A stretch of DNA of 64,000 bases from positions 1-64,000 of the forward strand of contig JBGSKQ010000068.1 of assembly GCA_041741095.1 (NCBI GenBank), read 5' to 3'. Positions within the stretch are counted from its first letter, which is position 1. The number at the start of each line of letters is the position of its first letter. The notes under the pieces were generated by a model, which saw only the letters and a list, made by a program, of their open reading frames with translations, was not told the origin of the DNA and ran no database searches. Source of the stretch: UBA6168 sp041741095. GTDB taxonomy: Bacteria; Bacteroidota; Bacteroidia; Chitinophagales; Saprospiraceae. Shown one piece after another: positions 34,558 through 43,896 of this stretch. Made by a program: the position numbers and the translations under genes.

Positions 34558-37500
34558 ATGCGGTTTTTCAACAAAAAAAAATGCCTGTTCAAAATGTGTT
34601 TGACGCCCCTGTTGGCAATGGGCTGCGTATGGGCCGCTATGTCGCAGCAACCAGCAATAGCGCATTTGCAGCATTTCGCCCTAAAAGAAGGCCTCTCCGA
34701 CCGCAACATCAGGGACATCCTCCAAGATTCAAGGGGATTTGTTTGGCTGGCCACCGACAATGGGCTGAACCGTTACGATGGTTATCAATTCGAAGTATTC
34801 GATAACCTGCCCGGCGGCATTGGCTACATCCGGGAAAACAAGCTGCGGCAAATCAGGGAGTTGAGGGGCAGAAAACTTGCACTGATCAATGGGAGGGGCT
34901 TGCAGTATTTTGAAATCCTGGATTTGGACACCTACAAGAGCAGTTTGGTCTTGCTTACGGAGCGGCAAGGGATAGAAGGACAGGCTGTGGCCATTTTTGC
35001 CGAACCCTTGGGCGATGTTTATGTGCTGGCTACCGCAGGCAATGCCTACCACATTTATATAATGGTAGATCGTGGTGTTTTTAAAAAAATACAGGAACTG
35101 CCCGTCAGTAAGACACAAGAAAACCCTGGATTTATCAAAGGTGGTTCCGGCCATTTTTGGGTAGCCGACACCTTGAACGGACTGATGGCCATCCATGCTT
35201 CCAAGAAGGAGTTCATACGGTACAGCCGCCAGGAAATCCTGGCGTTGACACAGGCTTCCAACTCCTCCTATTTCACCAAACTCCTCTATGAAGACAAGCT
35301 GGGGCGGCTTTGGTATGCACCTTCTTACCGCAAGGGTTTGTTGTGCATTGACCCATCAAAGCCTTCCATTGAAGCCTGTTCGTTGCTGCCCTCCGATGAG
35401 GTTTATTCGCAAGTATGGGAAGATGGCAAGGGCAGTTTGTTGTTCGGCACTTTCAAGTCGTTCGGCACCTTGAACCGCTTGTTTTTGATCGGGCCAAACA
35501 GGAGTGTAACGGATTACAGCGGCATTTTAAAAGAAGACGACAAAATCAACGCCGTGATGTCGCAGGATTTTAGGCAACAGCTTTTCCTGGGCAGTTTTGT
35601 CGGCCTTTATAACCTACATTTTAAACAAGCCCACCTGCCCTGGGTATTGGCCGACCGGGCGCTCAACGATTCCGAATGGGACGACGGCATCAGCATCCGC
35701 AGCATCACGGGCGACGGGCAGGGCAACATCTTCATCGCCAGGGAACTCAAAGCATGGTACCACCTGAAACTGCCCTCGTTGGAAGTGGATACCATCGTGA
35801 TAAGGGGCCGGGATGGGCAGGCGCTGAACCTTTGGTGCTGCAGCAATCTGGTCTATGATAAAATCGGCTGCCTGTGGGGCGGCAGTTGCTCTGAAAACCG
35901 GGACGGCATGTTGCACCGCTATGATTTGGCCAGCAAAACAACAAAAACCTACTTGCTGCCCTCAAAAGTAGTCCGCCACATCGTACCCTCGAAGTCCGGC
36001 CAACTCTGGCTGGCCTGTGGGGCCGAGGATCTGGAAAGTGGCCTGGTGTTGTTTGACCCAATAAGCGAAAAATTGACCCAATATGAAAATGCAGACGGCA
36101 GCAATCCGCTGTCCCAACTCCAGCCTAATTTTTTATGGGAAGAACAAAACGGCACCGTCTGGGTCGGCACCAACCGTGGGCTGGTCTGCATTGACCCTTT
36201 GAAGAAAACATCTTTTGTCTTTGATCGGGAAACTTCCCCGCTGACCAACGACGACATTTTGGCCATCCATCAGGCCGAAGATAGCCGCCTGTGGCTGGGC
36301 ACCAATGGGGGCGTGAATATTTTTCACCCAGCCAAGTCAACCGTAGAAGCCTATGACGTCAGCAATGGTTTGGGGAACAATATTGTATGTGGTATCGTGC
36401 CGGATGGCCGTGGGCATTATTGGTTGAGTACTTTTTACGGACTTTCTTTTTTCGACCCAAAGACGAAGCTGTTCAGCAATTTTTACACGGATGCCGGACT
36501 TAGTTTCAATGAGTTCAACCGTTTAGCTTTTTACAAGGACGAGCGGGGCCAGTATTATTTTGGAACCTTGAACGGTGTGAATATTTTTGACAATGGCCAT
36601 TTTGAAAAAAAGGATACAGCGTTTCACGTCCTTTTTACAAAGGCAACCGTGTTCACCAACAAAGGCACATCGAAAATCATCCAGTCCAACCTGTCGAACC
36701 TCCGCAGCCTCGTGCTTGATCCCGAAGATGTGTTCGCAAGGATTGACTTTGCATTGCCTGCTTTTAACAAACCCCTGCAAAACCGCTATGCGGTGTGGCT
36801 GGAAGGGGTGGATACCTGCTGGCGGTACCTGGGGCATGCCCATGCCCTTGAGTTTAACAAACCCCCGGCAGGCAAATACAAGCTGCATGTAAAAGCGGCC
36901 CCGGCGCAAGGCTTTTGGTCGGAAGGGGCCTTGGAAATGGACATTGTAGTGAGGCAGGCATTTTATCAGGCGGCGTGGTTCCAGGTGGTCATGCCATTGG
37001 CATTTATCCTGCTGGCCTACCTGCTGTCCCTTTGGTATGTGAAACGGGTGAAACGAAAACAGGAGGAACAGACCCGCATCAATAAAAAATTTGCCGAGCT
37101 GGAATTGCAGGCCCTTCAGGCACAGATGAACCCCCATTTTGTGTTCAATGCCCTGGGCGCCATCCAGTATTTTATACAAAACAACGACGCAGTGGCTGCC
37201 GACAGCTTCTTGGCCAAATTCGCCAAACTGATGCGGCTTTTCCTGGAATCTTCAAAAAACAGGTACATACCGCTTTCGGAGGAAATAAAATTACTTTCTT
37301 TGTACATCGAACTGGAACAAATGAGGTTCAGGGGGAAATTCGAGGCCAACATCCAAGTTGACGAAGATTTGGACGTCCATGACAAGGAGCTCCCCTCCAT
37401 CCTGTTACAGCCTTTCGTGGAAAATGCCATCAATCACGGGCTTTTCCATAAAAACTCCAAAGGAAATCTTACCATCAAGTTTAATGAAAAAGCGGATGAA

Positions 37501-37734
37501 ACCCTCGTCTGCACCATTGAAGACAATGGGGTAGGTAGGGTAAAAGCTGCCCAGTTGAAACAAAGCAGCGCCAAAACACACAAATCGAGGGGGATGCAAA
37601 TCGTGGATGAGCGCCTGGAGGTGCTGAAACTGGTGGATGCTTTGAGCATCGCCATCAAAGTAGAAGATTTACAAGATGATAAAGGGGCAGCGAGTGGCAC
37701 ACGTGTCACAATAGAAGTGCCGCCATTGGATTAG
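34558..37734 (+). CDS. membrane sensor histidine kinase: Reg_prop propeller + Y_Y_Y + PF06580 kinase
   Basis: 1058 residues from the ATG at 34558; an earlier in-frame ATG (34408) would run through the terminator and is rejected. Signal-like hydrophobic start about 10-30. Two seven-bladed propellers of regulator-propeller repeats follow (HFALKEGLSDRNIRDILQDS; GFVWLATDNGLNRYD; SRLWLGTNGGVNIF) to about residue 690, then a Y_Y_Y domain (about 730-800). One membrane helix is at about 805-827, with a short coiled coil. The LytS-type kinase domain has phospho-acceptor His860 in QMNPHFVFNALGAI and N/G boxes (FVENAINHGL; DNGVGRV). It senses something outside and should phosphorylate the LytTR regulator 260 nt downstream. 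Unlike many propeller sensors it is not a hybrid: it has no receiver or AraC domain. Confidence 0.94.
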   Translation: MRFFNKKKCLFKMCLTPLLAMGCVWAAMSQQPAIAHLQHFALKEGLSDRNIRDILQDSRGFVWLATDNGLNRYDGYQFEVFDNLPGGIGYIRENKLRQIRELRGRKLALINGRGLQYFEILDLDTYKSSLVLLTERQGIEGQAVAIFAEPLGDVYVLATAGNAYHIYIMVDRGVFKKIQELPVSKTQENPGFIKGGSGHFWVADTLNGLMAIHASKKEFIRYSRQEILALTQASNSSYFTKLLYEDKLGRLWYAPSYRKGLLCIDPSKPSIEACSLLPSDEVYSQVWEDGKGSLLFGTFKSFGTLNRLFLIGPNRSVTDYSGILKEDDKINAVMSQDFRQQLFLGSFVGLYNLHFKQAHLPWVLADRALNDSEWDDGISIRSITGDGQGNIFIARELKAWYHLKLPSLEVDTIVIRGRDGQALNLWCCSNLVYDKIGCLWGGSCSENRDGMLHRYDLASKTTKTYLLPSKVVRHIVPSKSGQLWLACGAEDLESGLVLFDPISEKLTQYENADGSNPLSQLQPNFLWEEQNGTVWVGTNRGLVCIDPLKKTSFVFDRETSPLTNDDILAIHQAEDSRLWLGTNGGVNIFHPAKSTVEAYDVSNGLGNNIVCGIVPDGRGHYWLSTFYGLSFFDPKTKLFSNFYTDAGLSFNEFNRLAFYKDERGQYYFGTLNGVNIFDNGHFEKKDTAFHVLFTKATVFTNKGTSKIIQSNLSNLRSLVLDPEDVFARIDFALPAFNKPLQNRYAVWLEGVDTCWRYLGHAHALEFNKPPAGKYKLHVKAAPAQGFWSEGALEMDIVVRQAFYQAAWFQVVMPLAFILLAYLLSLWYVKRVKRKQEEQTRINKKFAELELQALQAQMNPHFVFNALGAIQYFIQNNDAVAADSFLAKFAKLMRLFLESSKNRYIPLSEEIKLLSLYIELEQMRFRGKFEANIQVDEDLDVHDKELPSILLQPFVENAINHGLFHKNSKGNLTIKFNEKADETLVCTIEDNGVGRVKAAQLKQSSAKTHKSRGMQIVDERLEVLKLVDALSIAIKVEDLQDDKGAASGTRVTIEVPPLD

Positions 37735-37823
37735 CCTTGATTTTGTTGCCGTTGGAAAATTGCTCGGCCTACAAACGAACAGCTATAACTGCGAGCTGTC
37801 ATGGTTCGTGCATGGTTGATGAT

Positions 37824-37856
37824 GGTTTATGAGGTTGATTATCAACCTCATAAACC
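37824..37856. repeat. 33-bp perfect inverted repeat with tandem ATAAACCCC words
   Basis: GGTTTATGAGGTTGAT (37824-37839), central T, exact complement (37841-37856), then CCATAAACC repeated three times and an outer CTCATCAAC matching GTTGATGATG. It lies between the sensor kinase and regulator genes. It has the same 16-1-16 size as 6898 and 16060 but an unrelated sequence. Confidence 0.7.
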
Positions 37857-37994
37857 CCATAAACCCCATAAACCCTCATCAACCTTATAGCCATGCGCAA
37901 AACTTGACAGCGTGAGCTATAACAACTGACAACGAATACAACAGCCTTACCATTTCCAATTAAATAAAACCATTCTAAACGTCATGTAATAAAT

Positions 37995-38738
37995 ATGATC
38001 AGAGCCGTATTGGTGGACGACGAGGCAAAAGCCCTTCAGGTATTAAAACAAAAGCTAAAGACCTATTGCCCCCAAATAGAAATTTGTGGGGAGGCCAGTA
38101 CTTCTGCCGAAGCTTATGACAAAATTGTGTCCTTGAAGCCTCAATTGGTGTTTATGGACGTGGCCATGCCGGGCGAAAGCGGTTTTGATTTGTTGAAACG
38201 CCTGCCCCGGCTTGATTTTGAGTTGATATTCGTGACGGGCTTCGATAGCTACGCCCTGGACGCCATCCGTTTTTCTGCCATTGGTTATTTGTTGAAACCC
38301 ATCGAAAACGAGGATCTGATCAGCGCCGTGCAAAGGGCATTGGTGCGCATTGAGGAAAAAATAGACCGGGAGCGCAACCGCCGCTTCCTTGAAAACCTGT
38401 TAAACCCCGGCAGCGTCACCAACCGCATCGGCATACCTGCCGAGTCGGGGCTGGAATTTGTGCCCACCAACCAGATCGTCCGTTGCGAAGGCGATCAAAA
38501 ATATACCAAGGTCATCACGACCGACGGAAGGGACATTTTGAGTTCGTACAACATTGGCGAATTCAGGAAGCTGCTGGAAGACTACGGATTTTTTGCCCCG
38601 CACAAATCTCACCTCATCAACCTGGGCCACATCAAGCGCTATGACAAGGAAGGCACCGTGACGATGGTGGACAATTCCAACGTGCCGGTATCACGGCGCA
38701 AAAAACAAGAGTTTTTGGACAAGCTTACCAGGGTTTAG
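37995..38738 (+). CDS. LytTR-family response regulator
   Basis: 247 residues: receiver domain about 1-120 with DDE acidic pocket (residues 8-10), phospho-acceptor Asp55 in LVFMDVAMPG, and conserved Lys in YLLKPIENEDL. A LytTR DNA-binding domain follows at about 145-247 (GLEFVPTNQIVRCEGDQKYT; FFAPHKSHLINL; VPVSRRKKQEF). It is the expected partner of the PF06580 sensor kinase just upstream. LytTR proteins bind direct repeats of about 9 bp near promoters. Targets are unknown; the nqr operon starts 538 nt downstream on the same strand but is separated by a terminator. Confidence 0.94.
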   Translation: MIRAVLVDDEAKALQVLKQKLKTYCPQIEICGEASTSAEAYDKIVSLKPQLVFMDVAMPGESGFDLLKRLPRLDFELIFVTGFDSYALDAIRFSAIGYLLKPIENEDLISAVQRALVRIEEKIDRERNRRFLENLLNPGSVTNRIGIPAESGLEFVPTNQIVRCEGDQKYTKVITTDGRDILSSYNIGEFRKLLEDYGFFAPHKSHLINLGHIKRYDKEGTVTMVDNSNVPVSRRKKQEFLDKLTRV

Positions 38739-38998
38739 CTTGGTAGGCCTTTACCTTCCGTCCAGCCAATTGACCGTTCCTTCCCGGTTTCCAACCTTTC
38801 CTCCAACCGCACTTTTCTTGCTATCACAAACATTCGACATTGGGGCAACTTTAATTGCAAACAGTGTTTTTTTTGACCCTAAAAAACAGGAGCTATCCCC
38901 CGTGTTTCGAGAAATTTTTGTTTTTTCTGCAAGATCTGATTATGATTAATTGAGCCAACACTTGATGCAAGAGTTTTAAAACCAAATGGAACTCTCAA

Positions 38999-39034
38999 CA
39001 AATGCCGGAAAACCCCCGGCATTTGTCTTTTTTT
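38999..39034 (+). terminator. intrinsic terminator
   Basis: CAAATGCCGG (38999-39008) pairs with CCGGCATTTG (39016-39025), 7-nt loop, then TCTTTTTTT. It isolates the nqr operon from the two-component genes. Confidence 0.9.
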
Positions 39035-39137
39035 GGAAACCTATTCTGCGTTCACGCCACCAATTTCGAATCAATCTAAATAAGCCGACCTTTCAAGATT
39101 GATTTTTCCCACTCTTCCATAGATTCAAACCTTTTTT

Positions 39138-39145
39138 AACTTTGC
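39138..39145 (+). promoter_or_regulatory. TAnnTTTG -7 box (TAACTTTG) for the nqr operon
   Basis: It lies 132 nt before the chosen nqrA start and downstream of the terminator at 38999. A -33 TTG at standard spacing is not evident. Confidence 0.45.
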
Positions 39146-39276
39146 CACGACCTAAAAACAGGGGTTTAAAAATTGGGTAGCCAATAGCTGAAATCCCTGT
39201 ATTGCCCAGTCAAAAGACATTGAAAATGAACGGCTTAACGATTAACCATCTTTCCTTATACAATCTTACAAGGAGA

Positions 39277-40917
39277 ATGAGACAGCGCATTACGAGGATA
39301 TTTTTGCTAACGGCTTTTCTGTCATCTTCCCACCTCATACAGGCTCAAAGTGCAACAGGCAGCAGTTCCAATACTTTTATGTACTTGCTTTTGGCCATTG
39401 TGGTGCTTATCGCCTTTTTCATCATTGTGCAGGTAGCTGACAACCTGCTCAGGGTAGAAGCCAAAAAGACGGGTGCCGAGCAGTCCGGCGAAAATTTTTC
39501 CATTTTCCCGGGCCTGAGTGAAATCTTCAAGCCCAAAGCGCCCGAATACGTGAACGGCTCCAGGGTGATTTCCCTGAAAAAAGGCTTCGACATCAAACTG
39601 GAAGGCGCAGCCCTGCCTGTGGTGGACGAGACGGTGAAGGCGAACACTTTTGCGGTGCAGCCGCCCAATTTCAGGGGCATTTCACCTATTCCAAAATTAT
39701 TGGTGGAAATTGGCGACAGCGTAAAGGCGGGCGACCACTTATTTTTTGACAAAAAAAATGAAGACGTCAAATACGTGGCTCCGGTCAGCGGTGAAATTAT
39801 CGCCGTCAACAGGGGCGACAGGCGTTCCATTGCCGAGGTAGTCATCTTGGCCGATAAGGATCAGCAATTCAAAACCCTTCCCGTTTTTGACTTGGAGCAA
39901 AATACCAGGGAAGCCTTGATCAGCTACTTGCTGGAAAACGGTGGCTGGACCCTCCTGCGCCAACGCCCTTACGACATCATCGCCAACCACCTGGATATTC
40001 CCGACAATATCTTCATTTCAACTTTCGACAGTGCCCCATTGGCACCCGAAAACAACCTTTTGGTAAAAGGAAGGGAAGCGGCTTTTGAAAAAGGCCTGGA
40101 AGTGTTGGGCAAGCTGACAAGGGGAAAGGTACACCTTGGTTTGGATGCCAACGGCAAAAGCGCCCCGCCCGCAGTTTTTACGGAAGCAAAAGGGGTTGAA
40201 AAACATTGGTTCCAGGGCCAGCACCCTGTAGGAAACGTCGGTATTCAAATCCATCATACAGCGCCAATCACGCCCAAAACCATCGTATGGACCTTGGGCG
40301 TGCAGGAAGTAATTTCCTTGGGTGCCATGTTTACCGAAAAACGCTTCAATGCTGAGCGTATCGTTGCATTGACGGGTTCGGAACTTGAAACGCCGAAGTA
40401 CGTCCGCACCTACATCGGGGCCAATATCGGCGAATTAATCAATGGCAAACTGAAGCAGGAGCATGTACGCTACATTTCTGGTGATGTGCTCAGCGGGAAC
40501 CAGAAAAACCCAGAAAACTTCCTCGACTATTACGACGACCAAGTGACGGTGATCGAAGAAGGTGATAAGTTTGAAGTGTTTGGTTGGCTAATGCCCGACC
40601 TGGGCACTCCGAGCGCATCTAAGGCATTGCCCGGCTGGCTGTTCCCCAACACAAAATATAGAGTGAATACCAATATGCATGGCGAAAGAAGGGCCTTTGT
40701 GGTGACAGGACAGTACGAAGACGTGCTGCCGATGGACATTTACCCACAGCAACTTCTGAAAGCCGTGCTGACCAACGATTATGAGAAAATGGAGGGACTG
40801 GGCATACATGAACTGGTGGAAGAGGACATAGCCCTCTGCGAGTTCGTCTGTACCTCCAAACAGCCACTGCAACACATATTGCGGCAGGGGCTGGAGATGA
40901 TGCACGAACAGGGCTGA
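39277..40917 (+). CDS. nqrA: Na+-NQR subunit A with an N-terminal membrane anchor
   Basis: 546 residues from the ATG at 39277 (other in-frame starts at 39202 TTG and 39226 ATG). NqrA proper begins at about residue 88 (SRVISLKKGFDIKLEG) and runs to the end with the family's blocks LPGWLFPNTKYRVNTNMHGE and the C-terminal CEFVCTSK. The roughly 85 extra residues hold a cleavable-looking signal (ends HLIQAQ), a short Ser-rich stretch and a clear membrane helix (TFMYLLLAIVVLIAFFIIV, about 34-52). Ordinary NqrA is a soluble, peripheral cytoplasmic subunit of about 445 residues that lies next to NqrB. Here it would be tethered, with the NqrA domain correctly on the cytoplasmic side. It is first gene of nqrABCDEF. 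Confidence 0.93.
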   Translation: MRQRITRIFLLTAFLSSSHLIQAQSATGSSSNTFMYLLLAIVVLIAFFIIVQVADNLLRVEAKKTGAEQSGENFSIFPGLSEIFKPKAPEYVNGSRVISLKKGFDIKLEGAALPVVDETVKANTFAVQPPNFRGISPIPKLLVEIGDSVKAGDHLFFDKKNEDVKYVAPVSGEIIAVNRGDRRSIAEVVILADKDQQFKTLPVFDLEQNTREALISYLLENGGWTLLRQRPYDIIANHLDIPDNIFISTFDSAPLAPENNLLVKGREAAFEKGLEVLGKLTRGKVHLGLDANGKSAPPAVFTEAKGVEKHWFQGQHPVGNVGIQIHHTAPITPKTIVWTLGVQEVISLGAMFTEKRFNAERIVALTGSELETPKYVRTYIGANIGELINGKLKQEHVRYISGDVLSGNQKNPENFLDYYDDQVTVIEEGDKFEVFGWLMPDLGTPSASKALPGWLFPNTKYRVNTNMHGERRAFVVTGQYEDVLPMDIYPQQLLKAVLTNDYEKMEGLGIHELVEEDIALCEFVCTSKQPLQHILRQGLEMMHEQG

Positions 40918-40918
40918 T

Positions 40919-40995
40919 GAATGGCTAAATGGTTCAATAGCCGAATGGCTATTTTGGAAACCATTAAACCATAAAGCCATTTAACCATTCAAACA
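40919..40995. repeat. word-iterated imperfect inverted repeat
   Basis: GAATGGCTAAATGGTTCAAT-like words followed by their complements (AACCATTAAACC, GCCATTTAACCATTC) fill the whole nqrA-nqrB gap. Resembles 8252-8340. Confidence 0.6.
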
Positions 40996-41012
40996 ACGAA
41001 CAATCATCATAA

Positions 41013-42290
41013 ATGGATAAGTTAGTTCAAAAAGTAAAGAAATTTGAACCGCCGAAGGAGAAGAAGTTCCTTCACACCCTTTTCGACGGTTTTTTCACAT
41101 TCTTGTTTACGCCCAATACCGTGACCAAGGGCAACGGCGTCCACATCCGTGACCGGATGGACCTGAAACGAACCATGGTCATGGTGGTACTGGCCTTGCA
41201 GTTGTGCTATATTTTCGGCACCTACAACATAGGCCACCAGCACTTTGTCGCCTTGGGCCAGCATCTATCATTTTTGGAAGCGGTTCATTTAAAACTGGCG
41301 TACGGCCTCATCAAGCTCCTCCCGATTTTCGTAGTGGCGCATGTGGTGGGCCTGGGCATCGAGTTTTTCTATGCCGCCAAAAAGGGCCATCCTATTGAAG
41401 AAGGTTTCCTGGTATCAGGGGCGCTTATTCCGCTCATCATGCCGCCGGACATTCCCATTTGGATTTTGGTGTTGGCCACCGCTTTTGCTGTCATTATTGG
41501 CAAAGAGGCATTTGGCGGCACGGGCATGAACGTGGTGAACATTGCCCTGCTGGCTAGGGTGTTTGTGTTTTTTGCCTATCCAGGCACCATATCGGGCGAC
41601 AACGTCTGGGTGGCTGGCCTCGAATACAATGGCAACCAAATATCCGGAGAAGTTTACGGCTGGGCAGAACATGCCTTCGATTGGCTTTTTCGAGGGCTTG
41701 GATTGGCCACCTTTGGCGAGGGCGGCAGCATGGTAGCTGATGCCTTCACCGGGGCGACGCCCCTGGGCTTGGCCACGAAAGGTTGGGAACAAGTGACCGC
41801 CCATTATTCCACCATGCAAATGTTCTGGGGCGCTATTCCTGGTTCTATTGGCGAAACGAGCAAACCGCTTATCATCCTGGGTGCTTTGATGTTATCGTTC
41901 ACGGGCATTGCAAGTTGGCGCATCATGTTGTCATGCGTCATAGGCGCTGCTTTTATGGCTATTGTTTTCAATGCCTGGGATTTTGACATTTATATGAAAA
42001 TCCCTTGGTACTATCATTTCTACATGGGCAGTTTTTGGTTCGCAATGGCTTTTATGGCCACCGACCCGGTCACTGCTGCTGGAACTAATGTGGGCAAATG
42101 GATTTATGGTTTTTTCATCGGGGCCTTGGGCATTGTCATCCGTGTAATGAACCCGGCCTATCCAGAAGGTTGGATGCTGGCCATCTTGTTTATGAACGTG
42201 TTTGCACCGCTGATTGACCATTATGTCTTGCAGGCCAATATTAACCGCCGTATGAAAAGGACAAAGGCACTGGCAAAAGTGGAAGCTTGA
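41013..42290 (+). CDS. nqrB: Na+-NQR subunit B
   Basis: 425 residues, about ten membrane helices, family length. The covalent-FMN motif Dxx(s/t)gAT is present as DAFTGAT, with the acceptor Thr at 249. Other hallmarks: the MPPDIPIWILVLATAFAVII helix, KEAFGGTGMNVVNIALLARV, and the C-terminal VMNPAYPEGWMLAILFMNVF. NqrB carries FMN and riboflavin and forms part of the sodium path and quinone site. It lies 95 nt after nqrA in a gap filled by a word-like inverted repeat. Attachment of FMN needs the flavin transferase ApbE, whose gene is not in this window. Confidence 0.97.
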   Translation: MDKLVQKVKKFEPPKEKKFLHTLFDGFFTFLFTPNTVTKGNGVHIRDRMDLKRTMVMVVLALQLCYIFGTYNIGHQHFVALGQHLSFLEAVHLKLAYGLIKLLPIFVVAHVVGLGIEFFYAAKKGHPIEEGFLVSGALIPLIMPPDIPIWILVLATAFAVIIGKEAFGGTGMNVVNIALLARVFVFFAYPGTISGDNVWVAGLEYNGNQISGEVYGWAEHAFDWLFRGLGLATFGEGGSMVADAFTGATPLGLATKGWEQVTAHYSTMQMFWGAIPGSIGETSKPLIILGALMLSFTGIASWRIMLSCVIGAAFMAIVFNAWDFDIYMKIPWYYHFYMGSFWFAMAFMATDPVTAAGTNVGKWIYGFFIGALGIVIRVMNPAYPEGWMLAILFMNVFAPLIDHYVLQANINRRMKRTKALAKVEA

Positions 42291-42333
42291 TCCTGTTGCC
42301 TAAAAGATTTATTGTTCAAACAAAAAAAGGAAA

Positions 42334-43047
42334 ATGCACAGCAATAAATATATCACAGTTTATACCCTCGTTATGACCCTTGTTGTGGCAGTCGTGCTGG
42401 CTATGGTTGTCACGGGCCTGAAACCTGCCCACGATGCCAACGAGGAGGTATTTAAGAAAAAAGAAATCCTGAGTGCCATTAAGGATCAGTTGGGTTCCGA
42501 TTTGACAAAAATGAAGGACAAAGAGGTGCTTGATTTGTTTGCCTCAAAGGTCGAACAAGTAGCGCTTGATGCCAACGGCAAACCCGTGGAAGGCGTAAAA
42601 GCCGAAAACATAGACATGGCCAAGGAAGAAAAAAAGCCTGCCGAAGAACGCTTGTACCCATTGTTTGTTTACAAAGGCGAACAGGGCAATACTTACTTGA
42701 CGGCGGTGCGGGGCAATGGTCTCTGGGACAAAATTTGGGGTACAATTGCCATCAAAGACGACTATAATACAATTGTGGGCGCTTCGTTTGGCCATGTTGG
42801 CGAAACGCCGGGTTTGGGCGCCGAGATTAAGGACAATCCCAGTTTTCCAAGCCAGTTTATGGGCAAACAGATTTACGAAGATGGCCAATATGTCTCCGTC
42901 GCCGTGGTGAAAGGCGGTGTGAAATCGCCCTCCCACCAAGTGGACGCTATTTCGGGTGCCACCATTACCTCCGTCGGAGTGTCAGAAATGATGGAAAGGG
43001 GCTTGAAACCCTATTTGCCCTATTTTGAAAGTATAAAGAAAAAATAA
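42334..43047 (+). CDS. nqrC: Na+-NQR subunit C
   Basis: 237 residues. One N-terminal helix (about 7-28, VYTLVMTLVVAVVLAMVV), then a periplasmic FMN-binding domain. The flavinylation motif is DAISGAT with the acceptor Thr at 210, followed by ITSVGVSEMM. Conserved GHVGETPGLGAEI lies upstream of it. It relays electrons between the subunit D/E iron centre and NqrB. It begins 43 nt after nqrB. The domain between the helix and the FMN site has a Lys/Glu-rich stretch (KEEKKPAEERLYP) that links the two halves. Confidence 0.97.
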   Translation: MHSNKYITVYTLVMTLVVAVVLAMVVTGLKPAHDANEEVFKKKEILSAIKDQLGSDLTKMKDKEVLDLFASKVEQVALDANGKPVEGVKAENIDMAKEEKKPAEERLYPLFVYKGEQGNTYLTAVRGNGLWDKIWGTIAIKDDYNTIVGASFGHVGETPGLGAEIKDNPSFPSQFMGKQIYEDGQYVSVAVVKGGVKSPSHQVDAISGATITSVGVSEMMERGLKPYLPYFESIKKK

Positions 43048-43119
43048 AGAAGGATTTGCCTGCTGCTTGTTTTAATTTAAATATCAGCAGCATCTCCATT
43101 CAAAATTTTTATAAAAGTT

Positions 43120-43818
43120 ATGGCAGAAACAACTGTAGCAGTCCCCCAAGAGAAGGAGGAGCTTTTTGGCAAAAAAGAGCGCAAACTGCTGATAGACCCG
43201 ATAAACGACAACAACCCGATCACCGTGCAGGTATTGGGTATTTGCTCAGCCTTGGCCGTGACCACCATGCTGAAACCGGCCATTATCATGGCCATTTCGG
43301 TAACATTGGTAACCGGATTTTCCAACCTCGTAATTTCACTGATGCGAAAAGGCATCCCCAAGCAGATCAGGATGATCGTGCAACTGGTGGTCATTGCTTT
43401 TCTGGTGACGGTGGTGGAACAGGTGCTGAAAGCCTACAACTACGAGACCTGGAAGCAGCTTTCCGTCTTCATTGGCCTCATCATCACCAATTGCATCGTG
43501 ATGGGCCGCCTGGAAGCCTATGCCATGGCCAATAAACCTTGGCGGTCATTTTTGGATGGCATCGGCAACGGGGTCGGCTACGGCGTGATCTTGATTGGCG
43601 TAGCCTTCCTCCGAGAGCTGTTTGGAAAAGGCGCTTTGTTTGGCTACAAAATCATAGGCCCCACCTCCGAATATTTGCTCAATACCACCACCAATAGTTG
43701 GTTGAGTTGGTACATCCCCAACGGCCTGATGGTGTTGCCCGCCTCAGCGATTTTCCTCGTGGGCATTATCATCTGGATTCAGCGGGCACGCAATCAAAAA
43801 CTTGTTGACGTATCTTAA
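43120..43818 (+). CDS. nqrD: Na+-NQR subunit D
   Basis: 232 residues with six membrane helices starting at about 35. Compared with Vibrio NqrD it has a slightly longer hydrophilic N-terminus (PQEKEELFGKKERKLL). The conserved GICSALAVTT in helix 1 and TNCIVMGRLEAYAMAN in the middle provide the Cys residues that, with those of NqrE, ligate the membrane-embedded iron centre. FLDGIGNGVGYGVILIGVAF matches the family's inverted-repeat half. It begins 72 nt after nqrC. Confidence 0.97.
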   Translation: MAETTVAVPQEKEELFGKKERKLLIDPINDNNPITVQVLGICSALAVTTMLKPAIIMAISVTLVTGFSNLVISLMRKGIPKQIRMIVQLVVIAFLVTVVEQVLKAYNYETWKQLSVFIGLIITNCIVMGRLEAYAMANKPWRSFLDGIGNGVGYGVILIGVAFLRELFGKGALFGYKIIGPTSEYLLNTTTNSWLSWYIPNGLMVLPASAIFLVGIIIWIQRARNQKLVDVS

Positions 43819-43830
43819 AAAGAATGATGG

Positions 43831-43885
43831 ACTATGAACGATGAACTTTGAACGGGTTCATCATTCATAGTTTATCGTTCATAGT
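43831..43885. repeat. 12-bp-arm inverted repeat between nqrD and nqrE
   Basis: ACTATGAACGAT (43831-43842) and ATCGTTCATAGT (43874-43885), with further partly complementary words (GAACTTTGAAC / GTTCATCATTCATAG) inside. It fills the 78-nt gap without a T-run, so it is not a terminator. Confidence 0.7.
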
Positions 43886-43896
43886 TATAAAAAGTC

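Larger units (their letters stand above)
38739..39276. other. 538-bp region between the regulator and nqrA
   Basis: No gene was found. In order: a roughly 260-nt 3' region, a weak hairpin AGAGTT/AACTCT (38970-38995), a strong terminator (38999-39034), and a TAACTTTG box (39138-39145) before nqrA. A small RNA ending at the terminator is possible, but no promoter for it was recognised. Confidence 0.5.

Noticed and set aside
38739..39035. Stand-alone small RNA before nqrA
   Set aside because: A good terminator is present but no promoter box was recognised; it can equally be the 3' end of the regulator transcript.
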